Part shown: in pieces, positions 54,135 through 63,519 of the stretch
Layout: each line of letters starts with the position of its first letter
Numbering within the stretch: the first letter of the stretch is position 1
Assembly (NCBI RefSeq): GCF_002833405.1
Contig: NZ_CP025135.1
Coordinates: 3,314,541 to 3,378,540 of the forward strand
Direction of reading: 5' to 3'
Source of the DNA: Planococcus sp. MB-3u-03
Lineage (GTDB): Bacteria > Bacillota > Bacilli > Bacillales_A > Planococcaceae
Length of the DNA: 64,000 nucleotides
Notes under the pieces: generated by a model
Databases searched by the model: none
The model's input: only the letters and a program-made list of their open reading frames with translations
Told to the model about the DNA's origin: nothing
Made by a program: the position numbers and the translations under genes

Positions 54135-54968
54135 TTATTTCAGCAAATCGAGGATCCGTTCCAAATCATCTTCTGAGAAAAACTCGATTTCGATCTTGCC
54201 TTTGTTCTTCTGTTTTTTGATCTGTACATTCGTGCCGAAACGGTCACGCAGCTCAGATTGTTTTTCTTCTATAAAGATATCCTTTTTCTTTTCCGGTGTT
54301 TCACGTGGAACATTGTCGTTTAACCGTTGCACCAGGTTCTCCAGCTGACGGACATTCAATCCTTCTTTGACTGCCTTTTGCGCCGTCTCGGAAATATCCT
54401 TTTTGCTGCGCAAACCGAGCAAGGTACGCCCATGCCCCATCGACAGCTTTTTCTCCGAAATGAGCTCGCGCACGTCTTTCGGCAAGGTCAATAAGCGGAT
54501 ATGGTTGGTGATATGCGGGCGGCTTTTGCCAAGCCGGAACGCCAATTGCTCTTGCGTCAAATTCAATGTATCCATCAGCTTCTGGTAGGCTTCCGCTTCT
54601 TCGATCGGCGTCAAATCCTCGCGCTGCAAGTTTTCAAGGATTGCCAGTTCCATCATCTGCTGCTCATTGAAATCTTTGACGATGGCGGGAACTTCCTTCA
54701 ATTTGCACAGTTTCGCCGCACGGAATCGGCGCTCCCCGACGACAAGTTCGAATTTCGTACCTTTTTTCCGCACCACGACAGGCTGCAGGATGCCGTGCTC
54801 GCGAATCGATTCGGCAAGTTCTTCAAGCGCTTGCTGGTCGAATACTTTGCGCGGCTGATGCGGGTTTTCTTTAATATCGGTCAATTTGATCTGCATCACT
54901 TTATCCGTTTCGTTGACTGTTTCTCCTGGAAACAATGCGTTGATGCCTTTTCCCAATCCTTTAGCCAT
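54135..54968 (-). CDS. parB: Chromosome-partitioning protein ParB (Spo0J)
   Basis: CTPase clamp of 277 aa that loads at parS and spreads to recruit SMC. The CTP-binding region has NPHQPRKVFDQ and ELVVGERRFRAAKL, and the helix-turn-helix is TQEQLAFRLGKSRPHITNHI. The C-terminal dimer domain is Lys-rich. The end shows IEIEFFSEDDLERILDLLK. It begins 8 bp before the parA stop, so the two are coupled. A parS copy lies within the gene at 54297-54312. Confidence 0.97.
   Translation of the reverse strand: MAKGLGKGINALFPGETVNETDKVMQIKLTDIKENPHQPRKVFDQQALEELAESIREHGILQPVVVRKKGTKFELVVGERRFRAAKLCKLKEVPAIVKDFNEQQMMELAILENLQREDLTPIEEAEAYQKLMDTLNLTQEQLAFRLGKSRPHITNHIRLLTLPKDVRELISEKKLSMGHGRTLLGLRSKKDISETAQKAVKEGLNVRQLENLVQRLNDNVPRETPEKKKDIFIEEKQSELRDRFGTNVQIKKQKNKGKIEIEFFSEDDLERILDLLK
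54297..54312. promoter_or_regulatory. parS site inside parB
   Basis: TGTTTCACGTGGAACA is a match to the Spo0J site TGTTNCACGTGNAACA. B. subtilis also carries a parS inside spo0J. Confidence 0.82.
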
Positions 54969-55722
54969 TACGAATCACTTCCTTCGCCAATTCTAGATAA
55001 ACTTCTGCGCCTCTGGACTTCGGATCATAGATGATGATTGGCTCTCCGTGACTCGGGGCCTCGCTCAAGCGAACATTGCGCGGAACTACAGTGTCATACA
55101 CTTTATCCTGGAAGTATTTCTTCACTTCTTCGATGACTTGCATGCCCAGATTGGTCCGTGCATCGTACATCGTCAGCAGTACGCCGTCGATCATCAGATC
55201 GTGGTTCAAGTGTTTTTGGACCAATCGGACGGTGCTCAATAACTGGCTTAAACCTTCTAGAGCATAATATTCACATTGTACTGGAATAATAATTCCGTCT
55301 GAAGCGGTCAAAGAATTCAAGGTCAGCAGGCCAAGTGATGGCGGACAGTCGATGATGATGTAATCGTACAAGTCCTTTACTTCTGCCAAGGCATTTTTCA
55401 GCCGTGCTTCGCGTGAAATGGTCGAAACCAATTCAATTTCCGCACCGGCCAGTGAAATTGTCGCCGGCACCACATGAAGATTTTCGACTTTCGTCTCCAT
55501 GATCGTGTCTTTGACATCCACATCGTCAATGAGAATTTCGTAGATGCATTGATCGACATCGCCTTTATTGATGCCGACGCCGCTCGTCGCATTACCTTGT
55601 GGATCGATATCTATTAACAGCACTTTCTTGCCTAAGTATGCAAGACAGGCGCTTAAATTCACTGATGAAGTTGTTTTTCCTACACCGCCCTTTTGATTGG
55701 CGATGGCAATCGTTCTACCCAC
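54961..55722 (-). CDS. parA: Chromosome-partitioning ATPase ParA (Soj)
   Basis: ParA/MinD-type ATPase of 253 aa that acts with ParB in segregation and also modulates DnaA. The deviant Walker A is IAIANQKGGVGKTTSSVNLS, then IDIDPQGNATSG, and Walker B is YIIIDCPPSLGLLTLN. GTG 55722 gives the length seen in B. subtilis Soj (253 aa). A longer in-frame start at 55755 has no ribosome binding site. It overlaps parB and is separated from noc by about 120 bp. Confidence 0.96.
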   Translation of the reverse strand: MGRTIAIANQKGGVGKTTSSVNLSACLAYLGKKVLLIDIDPQGNATSGVGINKGDVDQCIYEILIDDVDVKDTIMETKVENLHVVPATISLAGAEIELVSTISREARLKNALAEVKDLYDYIIIDCPPSLGLLTLNSLTASDGIIIPVQCEYYALEGLSQLLSTVRLVQKHLNHDLMIDGVLLTMYDARTNLGMQVIEEVKKYFQDKVYDTVVPRNVRLSEAPSHGEPIIIYDPKSRGAEVYLELAKEVIRNG

Positions 55723-55876
55723 ACGTGCACCAACTTTCTTCGATACTGTCTTCATTTTACTGCGGAAACGCCTTTATGGCTATCCGCGACAGCTTCCATT
55801 TCTATATTGTATCAAATTTCCTGTTTCATAGAGATAAATCTGCCAAAAAAAGCCCTTTCCTCAACGGAAAGAGCGA

Positions 55877-56740
55877 TTATGGGCGTTTTTTCGGAATTTT
55901 CACGGTGATTTGGTAATAATCCTCGTGTTCTTCCTCTTTTGTATCGAGCTTAATGCCGCTTTTTTTGACCATCGACAACGATTCTTTGATGGTATTCATC
56001 GCAATGCGCATATCCCGGCTGACAGCTTTCCGGCGTTTCTTAGGCTTTTTCGGGACTTCCTCCGTCAAGCTTTTGATGCGTTCTTCCAGCTCTTTGACGT
56101 TGAGCCCTTCTTCTAATAGCTGTTCGAGTAAGTGCTGCTGGAGTTCAGCGTCTTTTACCGGCAGCAAAGCACGGGCATGGCGTTCAGTGATGCTTCGTGT
56201 AAGCAACGCTTGCTGGACGGCTTCCGGCAGCTTCAACAGCCGCAATTTATTGGCGACAGCTGACTGGCTTTTGCCGAGCCGCTGCGCCAGTGCCTCCTGG
56301 GTGATTTCCTGGATTTTCAGCAAATTGGAATAGGCATGCGCTTCTTCAATTGCAGTCAATTCCTCGCGTTGAAGGTTCTCGATCAACGCGATCGACGCCG
56401 TTTCTTTATCGCTCAATTGACGGACAATCGCCGGAACTTCTTCCCAGCCGAGAGATGTCATCGCGCGGAAGCGCCGTTCCCCTGCAATGATTTCATAAAA
56501 TCCTTCCTGCTGCGAATCCCTGACGACAATCGGTTGGATGACGCCGTGGACGTGGATCGTCCGGGCCAACTCTTCGATTTTCTCCTCGTCAAAAACGGTC
56601 CGCGGCTGGAATTGGTTGGCATGGATCTTAGCCAGCGGTATTTTCACCACTTCTTCAGAAGCATGGCTTGAAGCTTCTGCTGTTGCTGCATCGTTTGCTT
56701 TATCTCCGCCTCCGAAAAGACGGGCAAAAGGACTTTTCAT
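55877..56740 (-). CDS. noc: Nucleoid occlusion protein Noc
   Basis: ParB-like CTPase of 287 aa that blocks FtsZ assembly over the nucleoid. The N-terminus [14 protein letters not shown] resembles the membrane-binding amphipathic helix of Noc. The ParB-type core has [28 protein letters not shown] and the helix-turn-helix [20 protein letters not shown]. It differs from ParB by this N-terminus and by its place between rsmG and parA. A Noc-site-like palindrome occurs at 4505-4518. A parS site lies between noc and rsmG. Confidence 0.93.
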   Translation of the reverse strand: MKSPFARLFGGGDKANDAATAEASSHASEEVVKIPLAKIHANQFQPRTVFDEEKIEELARTIHVHGVIQPIVVRDSQQEGFYEIIAGERRFRAMTSLGWEEVPAIVRQLSDKETASIALIENLQREELTAIEEAHAYSNLLKIQEITQEALAQRLGKSQSAVANKLRLLKLPEAVQQALLTRSITERHARALLPVKDAELQQHLLEQLLEEGLNVKELEERIKSLTEEVPKKPKKRRKAVSRDMRIAMNTIKESLSMVKKSGIKLDTKEEEHEDYYQITVKIPKKRP

Positions 56741-56809
56741 GCTCAGGCACCACCTTATTAAAAACTTGCTCTTGTTGTTTCATTCCAAAGACGCATTTGC
56801 AATTCCATA

Positions 56810-56825
56810 TGTTCCACGTGAAACA
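56810..56825. promoter_or_regulatory. parS site between noc and rsmG
   Basis: TGTTCCACGTGAAACA is a perfect match to the consensus and ends at the rsmG stop codon. Confidence 0.85.
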
Positions 56826-57539
56826 TTAGCTGATCGGGGATTTGTTCGGCATGCCCGCTTTTCTTGGATATTTCTTCGGCGTTGCCTTGAATTTCCGGAA
56901 CACTTGGATATGGCGTTCGCTTTCTTCCACAGGCAAGAGGAAGGAATGCACGGCTTCTTGTTTCACTCCAAGCACTTGAATCGCCTTCTCAGCGTCTTTC
57001 AGCTCATCGGGCGCGGATGCGGCTTTCATTGCGGCAAACGCCCCTCCTTGCTTGACGAGTGGCACACAAAATTCAGCGAGCACAGAGAGTCTTGCTACAG
57101 CGCGGGCGGTTACGATATCGTAGCTTTCGCGGTGCTGCGACTGGCCGAAATCTTCTGCGCGCGAGTGGACGAAAGAAACCTTATCCAACCCAAGTGCTTC
57201 ACTCAAATGATTCAAGAATTGGATGCGTTTGTTCAATGAATCGACGATCGTCACTTCAATATGCGGGAAGCAGATCTTCAGCGGGATGCTCGGGAAGCCG
57301 GCCCCTGCCCCGACGTCGCATAATGACAGTGGCTTGGTAAAATCCATGTAAAAGGCGGCACTAATGGAGTCGTAGAAATGCTTTAAATAGACATCTGCCT
57401 GATCCGTGATGGCCGTCAAATTCATTTTTTCGTTCCATTCGACGAGTTCCTTGTAATAGATGCGGAATTGCTCCAACTGGCGCTCGGAAAGTTCGATGCC
57501 TTGTTGTTTCAATGCTTGCGCGAATTGCTGTTCGTTCAC
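56826..57539 (-). CDS. rsmG: 16S rRNA (guanine527-N7)-methyltransferase
   Basis: RsmG (GidB), 237 aa, methylates G527 in the 530 loop, a change linked to streptomycin response when lost. SAM-binding motifs are [18 protein letters not shown] and [17 protein letters not shown], then [21 protein letters not shown] 57539 has AGGGGG 7 nt upstream and gives the usual length. It lies after mnmG on the same strand, with a hairpin between. Confidence 0.95.
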   Translation of the reverse strand: MNEQQFAQALKQQGIELSERQLEQFRIYYKELVEWNEKMNLTAITDQADVYLKHFYDSISAAFYMDFTKPLSLCDVGAGAGFPSIPLKICFPHIEVTIVDSLNKRIQFLNHLSEALGLDKVSFVHSRAEDFGQSQHRESYDIVTARAVARLSVLAEFCVPLVKQGGAFAAMKAASAPDELKDAEKAIQVLGVKQEAVHSFLLPVEESERHIQVFRKFKATPKKYPRKAGMPNKSPIS

Positions 57540-57606
57540 TGTATGTCCCCCTCTCACCTGTCTCACCGCACATTTGCGGGAGCGGGATTAGCGTTTTTAT
57601 GTAAAA

Positions 57607-57636
57607 GCAAATGGGCTGGCGGATACCAGCCCATTT
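57607..57636 (-). terminator. Hairpin between mnmG and rsmG
   Basis: AAATGGGCTGG pairs with CCAGCCCATTT across a short loop. The T tract after it is weak, so partial termination or mRNA stabilisation is possible. Confidence 0.45.
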
Positions 57637-57689
57637 CGAGTTCTGTTATGTGCTGGCGGTCATGCCGCCCAGTAAAGCGCAAATGCCAT

Positions 57690-59573
57690 TTAGACTTTTG
57701 CGATTCTTCCTTGTTCAATATACACCAATAAAATCGAAATGTCAGCAGGGTTGACGCCGGAAATGCGCGTTGCTTGTGCAATCGACAGCGGCTGCACTTC
57801 TTTCAGTTTGCCGCGGGCTTCCGTCGCAAGCCCTGAAATGGCATCGTAATCGATATTTTCCGGAATCTTTTTGTTTTCCATTTTCTTCAACTTATCAACT
57901 TGTTGAAGAGATTTTTCGATATAGCCTTCGTATTTCACATGGATCTCGACTTGCTCTTTCACTTCGTCGCTCAATGCGATATCCGATTCAGTCAAGGACG
58001 CGATCATATCGTAATTCATTTCCGGGCGCTTCAACAGGTCGGCTGCGCGAATGCCGTCTTTCAGCTCGCTGCCTCCTGCATTGCGTATCGCTTCCTGCGT
58101 TTGTTCGTTCGGCTTGATGATGATGCCGCGCAGGCGCTTGATTTCTTCTTCGATATGGTCTTTTTTCTCCAGAAAGCGTGCATAACGCTCTTCTGTGATC
58201 ATGCCGAGCTGATAGCCGAGTTCCGTCAAACGCAAGTCTGCGTTATCGTGGCGCAGCAATAAGCGATATTCGGCACGTGATGTCAACAAGCGGTAAGGCT
58301 CGCTTGTGCCTTTGGTGACCAAATCGTCGATCAAGACGCCAATATACGCATCAGAACGGCTGAGGATGACTTCTTCTTTGCCGAGCACTTTCGCCGCGGC
58401 GTTGATGCCAGCCATCAACCCCTGCCCCGCTGCTTCTTCGTAGCCGGACGTGCCGTTGATCTGTCCTGCTGTATAAAGATTGGTGATTTGTTTGGATTCA
58501 AGCGTCGGCCATAATTGCGTCGGCACGATGGCATCGTACTCGATGGCATAGCCTGAACGCATCATATCGGCCTTCTCAAGCCCTGGAATCGATTCGAGCA
58601 GCTTACGCTGAACATGTTCCGGCAAACTGGTGGAAAGGCCTTGTACGTAAACCTCGCGCGTTGAGCGCCCTTCCGGCTCCAGGAAGATCTGGTGGCGCGG
58701 CTTGTCGCTGAAACGGACGATTTTGTCTTCAATCGATGGGCAATAACGCGGCCCTGTACCTTTTGCCATGCCGGAATACATCGGCGACAAATGCAAATTC
58801 TCATCGATGATCTGATGTGTTTCGCTCGTCGTATACGTCAGCCAGCACGGCATTTGGTCCATGATGAATTCCGTCGTTTCAAAGCTGAACGCGCGCGGCA
58901 CATCGTCTCCCGGCTGGATTTCTGTTTTCGAATAGTCGATGCTGTTGCTGTTGATGCGCGGTGGTGTACCGGTCTTGAAACGCACCGTCTCAAAGCCGAG
59001 GTGCTCCAGATTTTCCGCCAATTTAATGGACGGCTGCTGGTGGTTCGGCCCGCTTGAGTAGCGCAAGTCGCCGATGATGATTTCTCCGCGAAGGAAGGTT
59101 CCAGTCGTGATGACCACCGTTTCCGCGCGGTAAATGCCGCCTACTTGTGTAATGAGGCCTTTGACTTCCCCATCTTCAACGATCAACTCTTCTGCGATGC
59201 CTTGGTGCAAGCTCAGGTTCTCCTGTTCTTCCATCAAGCGCTTCATTTCCTGCTGGTAGAGCACTTTATCGGCTTGAGCACGCAATGCGCGAACAGCCGG
59301 CCCTTTGGCGGTATTAAGCATTCTCATTTGAATATGCGTTTTATCGATGACGCGGCCCATAGCCCCGCCCATTGCATCTATTTCACGTACCACGATGCCT
59401 TTTGCCGGCCCACCGATTGACGGGTTGCACGGCATAAAGGCGATCATATCGAGATTCATCGTCAACACGAGTGTTTTGGCGCCCATGCGTGCAGAAGCGA
59501 GTGCTGCTTCTGCTCCGGCATGGCCTGCGCCTACGACGATGACATCGAACGTGCCTGCTTCGTATTGTGGCAT
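57690..59573 (-). CDS. mnmG: tRNA uridine-5-carboxymethylaminomethyl modification enzyme MnmG
   Basis: FAD enzyme of 627 aa (GidA) that with MnmE builds cmnm5U34 in tRNA. The Rossmann motif is [19 protein letters not shown], followed by [20 protein letters not shown], and the second signature [12 protein letters not shown]. The C-terminal helical domain ends with [20 protein letters not shown]. It starts 23 bp after mnmE, which supports joint transcription. Confidence 0.97.
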   Translation of the reverse strand: MPQYEAGTFDVIVVGAGHAGAEAALASARMGAKTLVLTMNLDMIAFMPCNPSIGGPAKGIVVREIDAMGGAMGRVIDKTHIQMRMLNTAKGPAVRALRAQADKVLYQQEMKRLMEEQENLSLHQGIAEELIVEDGEVKGLITQVGGIYRAETVVITTGTFLRGEIIIGDLRYSSGPNHQQPSIKLAENLEHLGFETVRFKTGTPPRINSNSIDYSKTEIQPGDDVPRAFSFETTEFIMDQMPCWLTYTTSETHQIIDENLHLSPMYSGMAKGTGPRYCPSIEDKIVRFSDKPRHQIFLEPEGRSTREVYVQGLSTSLPEHVQRKLLESIPGLEKADMMRSGYAIEYDAIVPTQLWPTLESKQITNLYTAGQINGTSGYEEAAGQGLMAGINAAAKVLGKEEVILSRSDAYIGVLIDDLVTKGTSEPYRLLTSRAEYRLLLRHDNADLRLTELGYQLGMITEERYARFLEKKDHIEEEIKRLRGIIIKPNEQTQEAIRNAGGSELKDGIRAADLLKRPEMNYDMIASLTESDIALSDEVKEQVEIHVKYEGYIEKSLQQVDKLKKMENKKIPENIDYDAISGLATEARGKLKEVQPLSIAQATRISGVNPADISILLVYIEQGRIAKV

Positions 59574-59596
59574 GTTCGTTCAGTCCCTTCAAAAAT

Positions 59597-60985
59597 TTAT
59601 TTTCCTAGGCAAAACTGCGAGAATAATTGGTTCAATAAGCCGTCATCTGCCGTATCGCCGATGATCTCCCCGAGGATTTCCCATGTGCGGGTCACATCGA
59701 TTTGAATCATATCGACCGGCACATCCATTTCAGCGGCTGTTATCGCATCCGAAATCGTTTGATGCGCTTGGTGCAACAGCGAAATATGGCGAACGTTGGA
59801 GACATAGGTCATATCCCCCGCCTCGATTTCCCCTTCAAAGAACAATTCGGCGATCGCTTCTTCGAGCTGGTCGATGCCTTCTTCTTCAATTAAAGAAGTC
59901 GTCACGAGACGTGTGTCGCTGGTCAGTTCCTTTACTTGATCCAAGTCGATCTGTTGCGGCAAATCGGTCTTGTTGATGACGACGATATAATTCATATCGC
60001 GGACCGCTTCGAATAACAGCAGATCTTCTTCTGTCAATGGTTCTGCGTAATTCAATACATAGAGGATCAAATCGGCTTCTTTTAACACTTTACGCGATCG
60101 TTCGACGCCGATCCGCTCGACAATGTCTTCTGTTTCCCGGATGCCTGCCGTATCGACGAGACGCAGCGGCACGCCGCGGACATTGACATATTCTTCGATG
60201 ATATCGCGCGTCGTTCCGGCGATTTCTGTGACAATGGCTTTGTTTTCCTGGACCAAGCTGTTCAATAGCGACGATTTCCCGACATTCGGGCGGCCGATGA
60301 TGACGGTCGATAAGCCTTCCCGCAAAATCTTGCCTTGCTGGGAAGTTTTGAGCAATTTGGCGATTTCCGATTGCACCCATTGCGCTTTTTCGAGCATCAT
60401 CGGGCGTGTCATTTCTTCCACGTCGTCATATTCGGGATAATCGATGTTCACTTCCATCTGTGCGATCGATTCCAATAGCGCCTGGCGCAGCGAACTGATG
60501 AGGCGCGACAAGCGCCCTTCCATCTGCGTCAGGGCGACGTCCATGGCACGGTCCGTTTTCGCGCGGATCAAGTCCATCACGGCTTCTGCCTGTGACAGGT
60601 CGATGCGCCCGTTAAGAAATGCGCGCTTGGTGAATTCACCTGGCTCTGCAAGCCGTGCACCCGCTCTTAGGGCGAGTGATAGGACACGATTGACCGATAC
60701 GATGCCGCCGTGGCAATTAATCTCCACAACATCTTCACGGGTAAATGTTTTTGGTGCTCTCATCAATGCGACCATTACTTCCTCCGCCGTTTCTTTCGTC
60801 GCGGGATCTTCGATATGGCCGTAATGGATGGTATGGCTTGCCTGTTCAGCGAGCGCTTTAGCAGACGGCGCACGGAACAAACGGTCTGCGATGGCCACCG
60901 CTTCCGGCCCGCTCAAACGGACGATGGCGATAGCCCCTTCACCGCTTGGCGTGGAAATCGCGGCGATCGTATCGAATTCCATCAT
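59597..60985 (-). CDS. mnmE: tRNA modification GTPase MnmE
   Basis: Potassium-activated GTPase of 462 aa (TrmE). The N-terminal folate-binding domain has [20 protein letters not shown]. The G domain carries [32 protein letters not shown] and NKTDLP. The last four residues are CLGK, including the family catalytic Cys. ATG 60985 has AGGAGG about 12 nt upstream. It forms an operon with mnmG and follows jag across a palindrome and terminator. Confidence 0.97.
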   Translation of the reverse strand: MMEFDTIAAISTPSGEGAIAIVRLSGPEAVAIADRLFRAPSAKALAEQASHTIHYGHIEDPATKETAEEVMVALMRAPKTFTREDVVEINCHGGIVSVNRVLSLALRAGARLAEPGEFTKRAFLNGRIDLSQAEAVMDLIRAKTDRAMDVALTQMEGRLSRLISSLRQALLESIAQMEVNIDYPEYDDVEEMTRPMMLEKAQWVQSEIAKLLKTSQQGKILREGLSTVIIGRPNVGKSSLLNSLVQENKAIVTEIAGTTRDIIEEYVNVRGVPLRLVDTAGIRETEDIVERIGVERSRKVLKEADLILYVLNYAEPLTEEDLLLFEAVRDMNYIVVINKTDLPQQIDLDQVKELTSDTRLVTTSLIEEEGIDQLEEAIAELFFEGEIEAGDMTYVSNVRHISLLHQAHQTISDAITAAEMDVPVDMIQIDVTRTWEILGEIIGDTADDGLLNQLFSQFCLGK

Positions 60986-61066
60986 GATGCTGTTTCCTCC
61001 TCTTGCAATAAAATACCGAGGGCAAACAAATTGACGTTGCCCACAGCATGCTTTTATGGGTTAAAA

Positions 61067-61090
61067 CAGTTGTCCACATGTGGACAACTG
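61067..61090. promoter_or_regulatory. Perfect 24-bp palindrome with two DnaA-box-like halves
   Basis: The arm CAGTTGTCCACA is followed by its exact complement. Each arm contains TTGTCCACA, one base from the DnaA box TTATCCACA. A further TTGCCCACA lies about 30 bp upstream. It sits between mnmE and jag. Confidence 0.6.
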
Positions 61091-61251
61091 GCAAAATACG
61101 CGTGGCTGTACAACGTACAACAATAACACAAAATGCATAAAATCAAAAGATACAGCGCTCGTTTTTGGTATTTTTTTCAGGTTCACTGCGCAAATATGAT
61201 ATGCATAAATATACATCTGTAAAATAGCCGCTTCTTTGTTTCATTCCATAA

Positions 61252-61295
61252 AAAATGCCCGCTGGCGTCATATGAATGACGCCAGCGGGCATTTT
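61252..61295 (-). terminator. Terminator of rpmH-rnpA-yidC-jag
   Basis: A perfect 20-bp stem (AAAATGCCCGCTGGCGTCAT and its complement) with a 4-nt loop lies just past jag. Confidence 0.93.
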
Positions 61296-61301
61296 CTTCT
61301 A

Positions 61302-62105
61302 TTATTTATGCGGTTCGATGACCAAATAGCGGTTCGGGTCTTTGCCTTCCGAATAAGTGTCGATATCCAGTCGCCGCGACAGCGCCTGATGGATCACTTT
61401 CCGCTCGTAAGACGGCATCGGTTCGAATTGGACACGGTTTCCGGTGCGGATCGCTTTGTCCGCCATCCGGTCCGCCAATTGTTCCAAGGTTTCCTGGCGG
61501 CGCTCCCGGTAATTCTCTGCATCCAGCTCGACGATCATGAATTGTTCAGCGTGGCGATTTGCCACCAATTGCGCCAATTGCTGGAGCGAATTCAAGGTCT
61601 GTCCTCTTTTGCCGATGAGCATCGCCACTTTTTCACTTTCCAGTTTAAAACGCACCGTTTTGCCTTGTTTTTCATGCGCAACGGTCAAATCGTCGATCTT
61701 CATGCCTTTTGCAACGTCCTGCAAATAGGTTTTCGTTTCTTCGATCGCTTTATCATTCGATGGCTTCACTGCCGGTTCTTCAGCTGATCCGCCGAAATCC
61801 GGCTCTTCTCCCTCTTCCGTCGGAGCTGACGGCATCTCTGCCGCAATTTCTTCTTCAGAAGGTTTGGCGCTGTCCGCTTGTTCCGGCGTTTTTTCCGTCT
61901 GCTGCGGCGCCTTTTCAGTTTCTGGCTGTCCTGTTTCCATCACTGTGACTTCAACTTCCGCATCTTTTGCCCCGAATCCGAAAAACCCCTTTTTTCCTTC
62001 TTCGATAACGCGGACCGTTACTTCGTCCCGTGATTTCTTCAGTATTTCCAACGCATTTTCAATCGCTTGTTCGACCGTTTTCCCCGTTTGTGTAAGATGC
62101 TTCAC
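61302..62105 (-). CDS. jag: Jag/KhpB RNA-binding protein
   Basis: RNA-binding cell-elongation regulator of 267 aa (KhpB/EloR). The Jag-N domain is at the start (TQTGKTVEQAIENALEILKK) and an acidic Pro/Glu linker follows. The KH domain has LIGKRGQTLNSLQQLAQLVA and the R3H domain has MPSYERKVIHQALSRRLDID. It overlaps yidC by 4 bp, so translation is coupled. Known partners elsewhere include KhpA and MltG. Confidence 0.95.
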   Translation of the reverse strand: MKHLTQTGKTVEQAIENALEILKKSRDEVTVRVIEEGKKGFFGFGAKDAEVEVTVMETGQPETEKAPQQTEKTPEQADSAKPSEEEIAAEMPSAPTEEGEEPDFGGSAEEPAVKPSNDKAIEETKTYLQDVAKGMKIDDLTVAHEKQGKTVRFKLESEKVAMLIGKRGQTLNSLQQLAQLVANRHAEQFMIVELDAENYRERRQETLEQLADRMADKAIRTGNRVQFEPMPSYERKVIHQALSRRLDIDTYSEGKDPNRYLVIEPHK

Positions 62106-62881
62106 TTTTTAGCCCCTCCTGTTTTCGTTTTAACAGGCTGTTGCACTTCTTTCTTTTCCCATGGACGGTAAATGAACATGTTTTGGATCAGCGAGATGAT
62201 ATTCCCGATTACCCAGTAAAGCGTCAATGCGGATGGCAAGATGATCCCGAATCCGGCAATCATGACCGGCATGAAATACATCATCGCTTTCATTTGCGGG
62301 TTGTCCATCGCAGGGCCCGTGCGCAGAACGATCAATTGCATGATACCGGCTGTAACGGCCAGGATAATGCTCGGTTCTGCCAGCGGGAAGATCAAAAATG
62401 TGCCAAGATCGATTTCAGGCGTCGCATTCATGCGGCTGATCGCGTGATAGAACCCGATCAGAATCGGCATCTGGATGACGATCGGCAAGCAGCCGGCCAT
62501 CGGGTTGACGCCTTTTTCCTGGAACATCGCCATCATTTCCTGCTGATATTTCTGCTGGGTGACGGCGTCTTTCGATTTATACTTCTCTTTTAACTTAGCC
62601 AGTTCAGGCTGGATTTCCTGCATGCGTTTCGAACTTTTCGTCTGCTTGATCATCAATGGCAATAAGGCCAGACGGATGAGAATCGTTACTGCAATAATCC
62701 CGAATCCATACGTGCCTAGGAAATCCTTAAAGAATACGATGATCGATACTAACGGCCAAACGACAAACTCATTCCAAAACCCTTCGCTTTGGTCGCTGAT
62801 CGGCTGATCAAACTCCATACAGCCCGATAATAAGAGGGCAACAGCCACCAAGGCGAAGAGCAATCCTATTCTCTTCTTCAC
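62102..62881 (-). CDS. yidC: Membrane protein insertase YidC (SpoIIIJ/OxaA1)
   Basis: Insertase of 259 aa that places proteins into the membrane alone or with Sec. The N-terminus is a lipoprotein signal with lipobox LLLSGC. The five-helix core includes YGFGIIAVTILIRLALLPLM, with the conserved hydrophilic-groove Arg, and QKYQQEMMAMFQEKGVNPMA. The C-terminus is basic. It follows rnpA on the same strand. The 4-bp overlap with jag matches the Bacillales order. Confidence 0.96.
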   Translation of the reverse strand: MKKRIGLLFALVAVALLLSGCMEFDQPISDQSEGFWNEFVVWPLVSIIVFFKDFLGTYGFGIIAVTILIRLALLPLMIKQTKSSKRMQEIQPELAKLKEKYKSKDAVTQQKYQQEMMAMFQEKGVNPMAGCLPIVIQMPILIGFYHAISRMNATPEIDLGTFLIFPLAEPSIILAVTAGIMQLIVLRTGPAMDNPQMKAMMYFMPVMIAGFGIILPSALTLYWVIGNIISLIQNMFIYRPWEKKEVQQPVKTKTGGAKK

Positions 62882-62942
62882 TTTGCTTCCTCCAAACTCT
62901 ATTCAATTACTTCCTATAGTAACATCCGGATTGATCCGGCAT

Positions 62943-63284
62943 CTACTTCTTCGGCAAAGCGCGTGCGATTTTCAGCACATGCTCCAGACTTTTCTTGCTT
63001 TCATGAAAATCTAAATTGGCCGCCTGTGGTCGGGCGATGATAATGTAATCCGCGTTCGGCAGGAGATCATCCTTCAATTCCAAGAAGGCTTGGCGGATAT
63101 AGCGCTTGACGCGGTTTCTAGCGACCGCATTGCCGACTTTCTTGCTGACGGATAGGCCCAGGCGAAATTCCTCCTGCTCACCTTTCAGCAAATAGACGAT
63201 GAATTGCCGATTCGCAAATGATTTTCCTTTTTTGAAAACGCGCTGAAACTCCGTATTCTTCTTGATCCGCTGCTGCTTATTCAT
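62943..63284 (-). CDS. rnpA: Ribonuclease P protein component
   Basis: Protein subunit of RNase P, 113 aa, which helps the catalytic RNA trim the 5' end of tRNA precursors. It starts [20 protein letters not shown] and carries the RNR motif region [20 protein letters not shown] 63284 has AGGTG upstream. It is the second gene of rpmH-rnpA-yidC-jag. Confidence 0.96.
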   Translation of the reverse strand: MNKQQRIKKNTEFQRVFKKGKSFANRQFIVYLLKGEQEEFRLGLSVSKKVGNAVARNRVKRYIRQAFLELKDDLLPNADYIIIARPQAANLDFHESKKSLEHVLKIARALPKK

Positions 63285-63342
63285 TTTTTCACCTGCTACT
63301 TGCTTATTTTGATGCATTTTCGCTCAAATTCCGCGAAAAAGA

Positions 63343-63372
63343 AAAAAAGACCACTGATGCGGTCAGTGGACT
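63343..63372 (-). terminator. Hairpin between rpmH and rnpA
   Basis: On the minus strand GTCCACTGA pairs with TCAGTGGTC (one mismatch) and is followed by seven T. It may let rpmH be made in excess over rnpA. Confidence 0.65.
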
Positions 63373-63510
63373 TTAAGCTGATAGTACTTTTCTTCCTTTA
63401 CGGCGACGGGCAGCGATAACGCGACGTCCGTTCTTTGTGCTCATGCGTGCTCTGAAGCCGTGCACTTTGCTGTGTTTGCGTTTATTTGGTTGGTATGTGC
63501 GCAATGTCAT
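63373..63510 (-). CDS. rpmH: 50S ribosomal protein L34
   Basis: Very basic 45-aa protein of the large subunit. It reads [20 protein letters not shown], then [19 protein letters not shown], ending RKVLSA, the normal L34 sequence. AGGAGGTG precedes ATG 63510. It is the first gene leftward from oriC. Confidence 0.98.
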   Translation of the reverse strand: MTLRTYQPNKRKHSKVHGFRARMSTKNGRRVIAARRRKGRKVLSA

Positions 63511-63519
63511 GACCTTACA

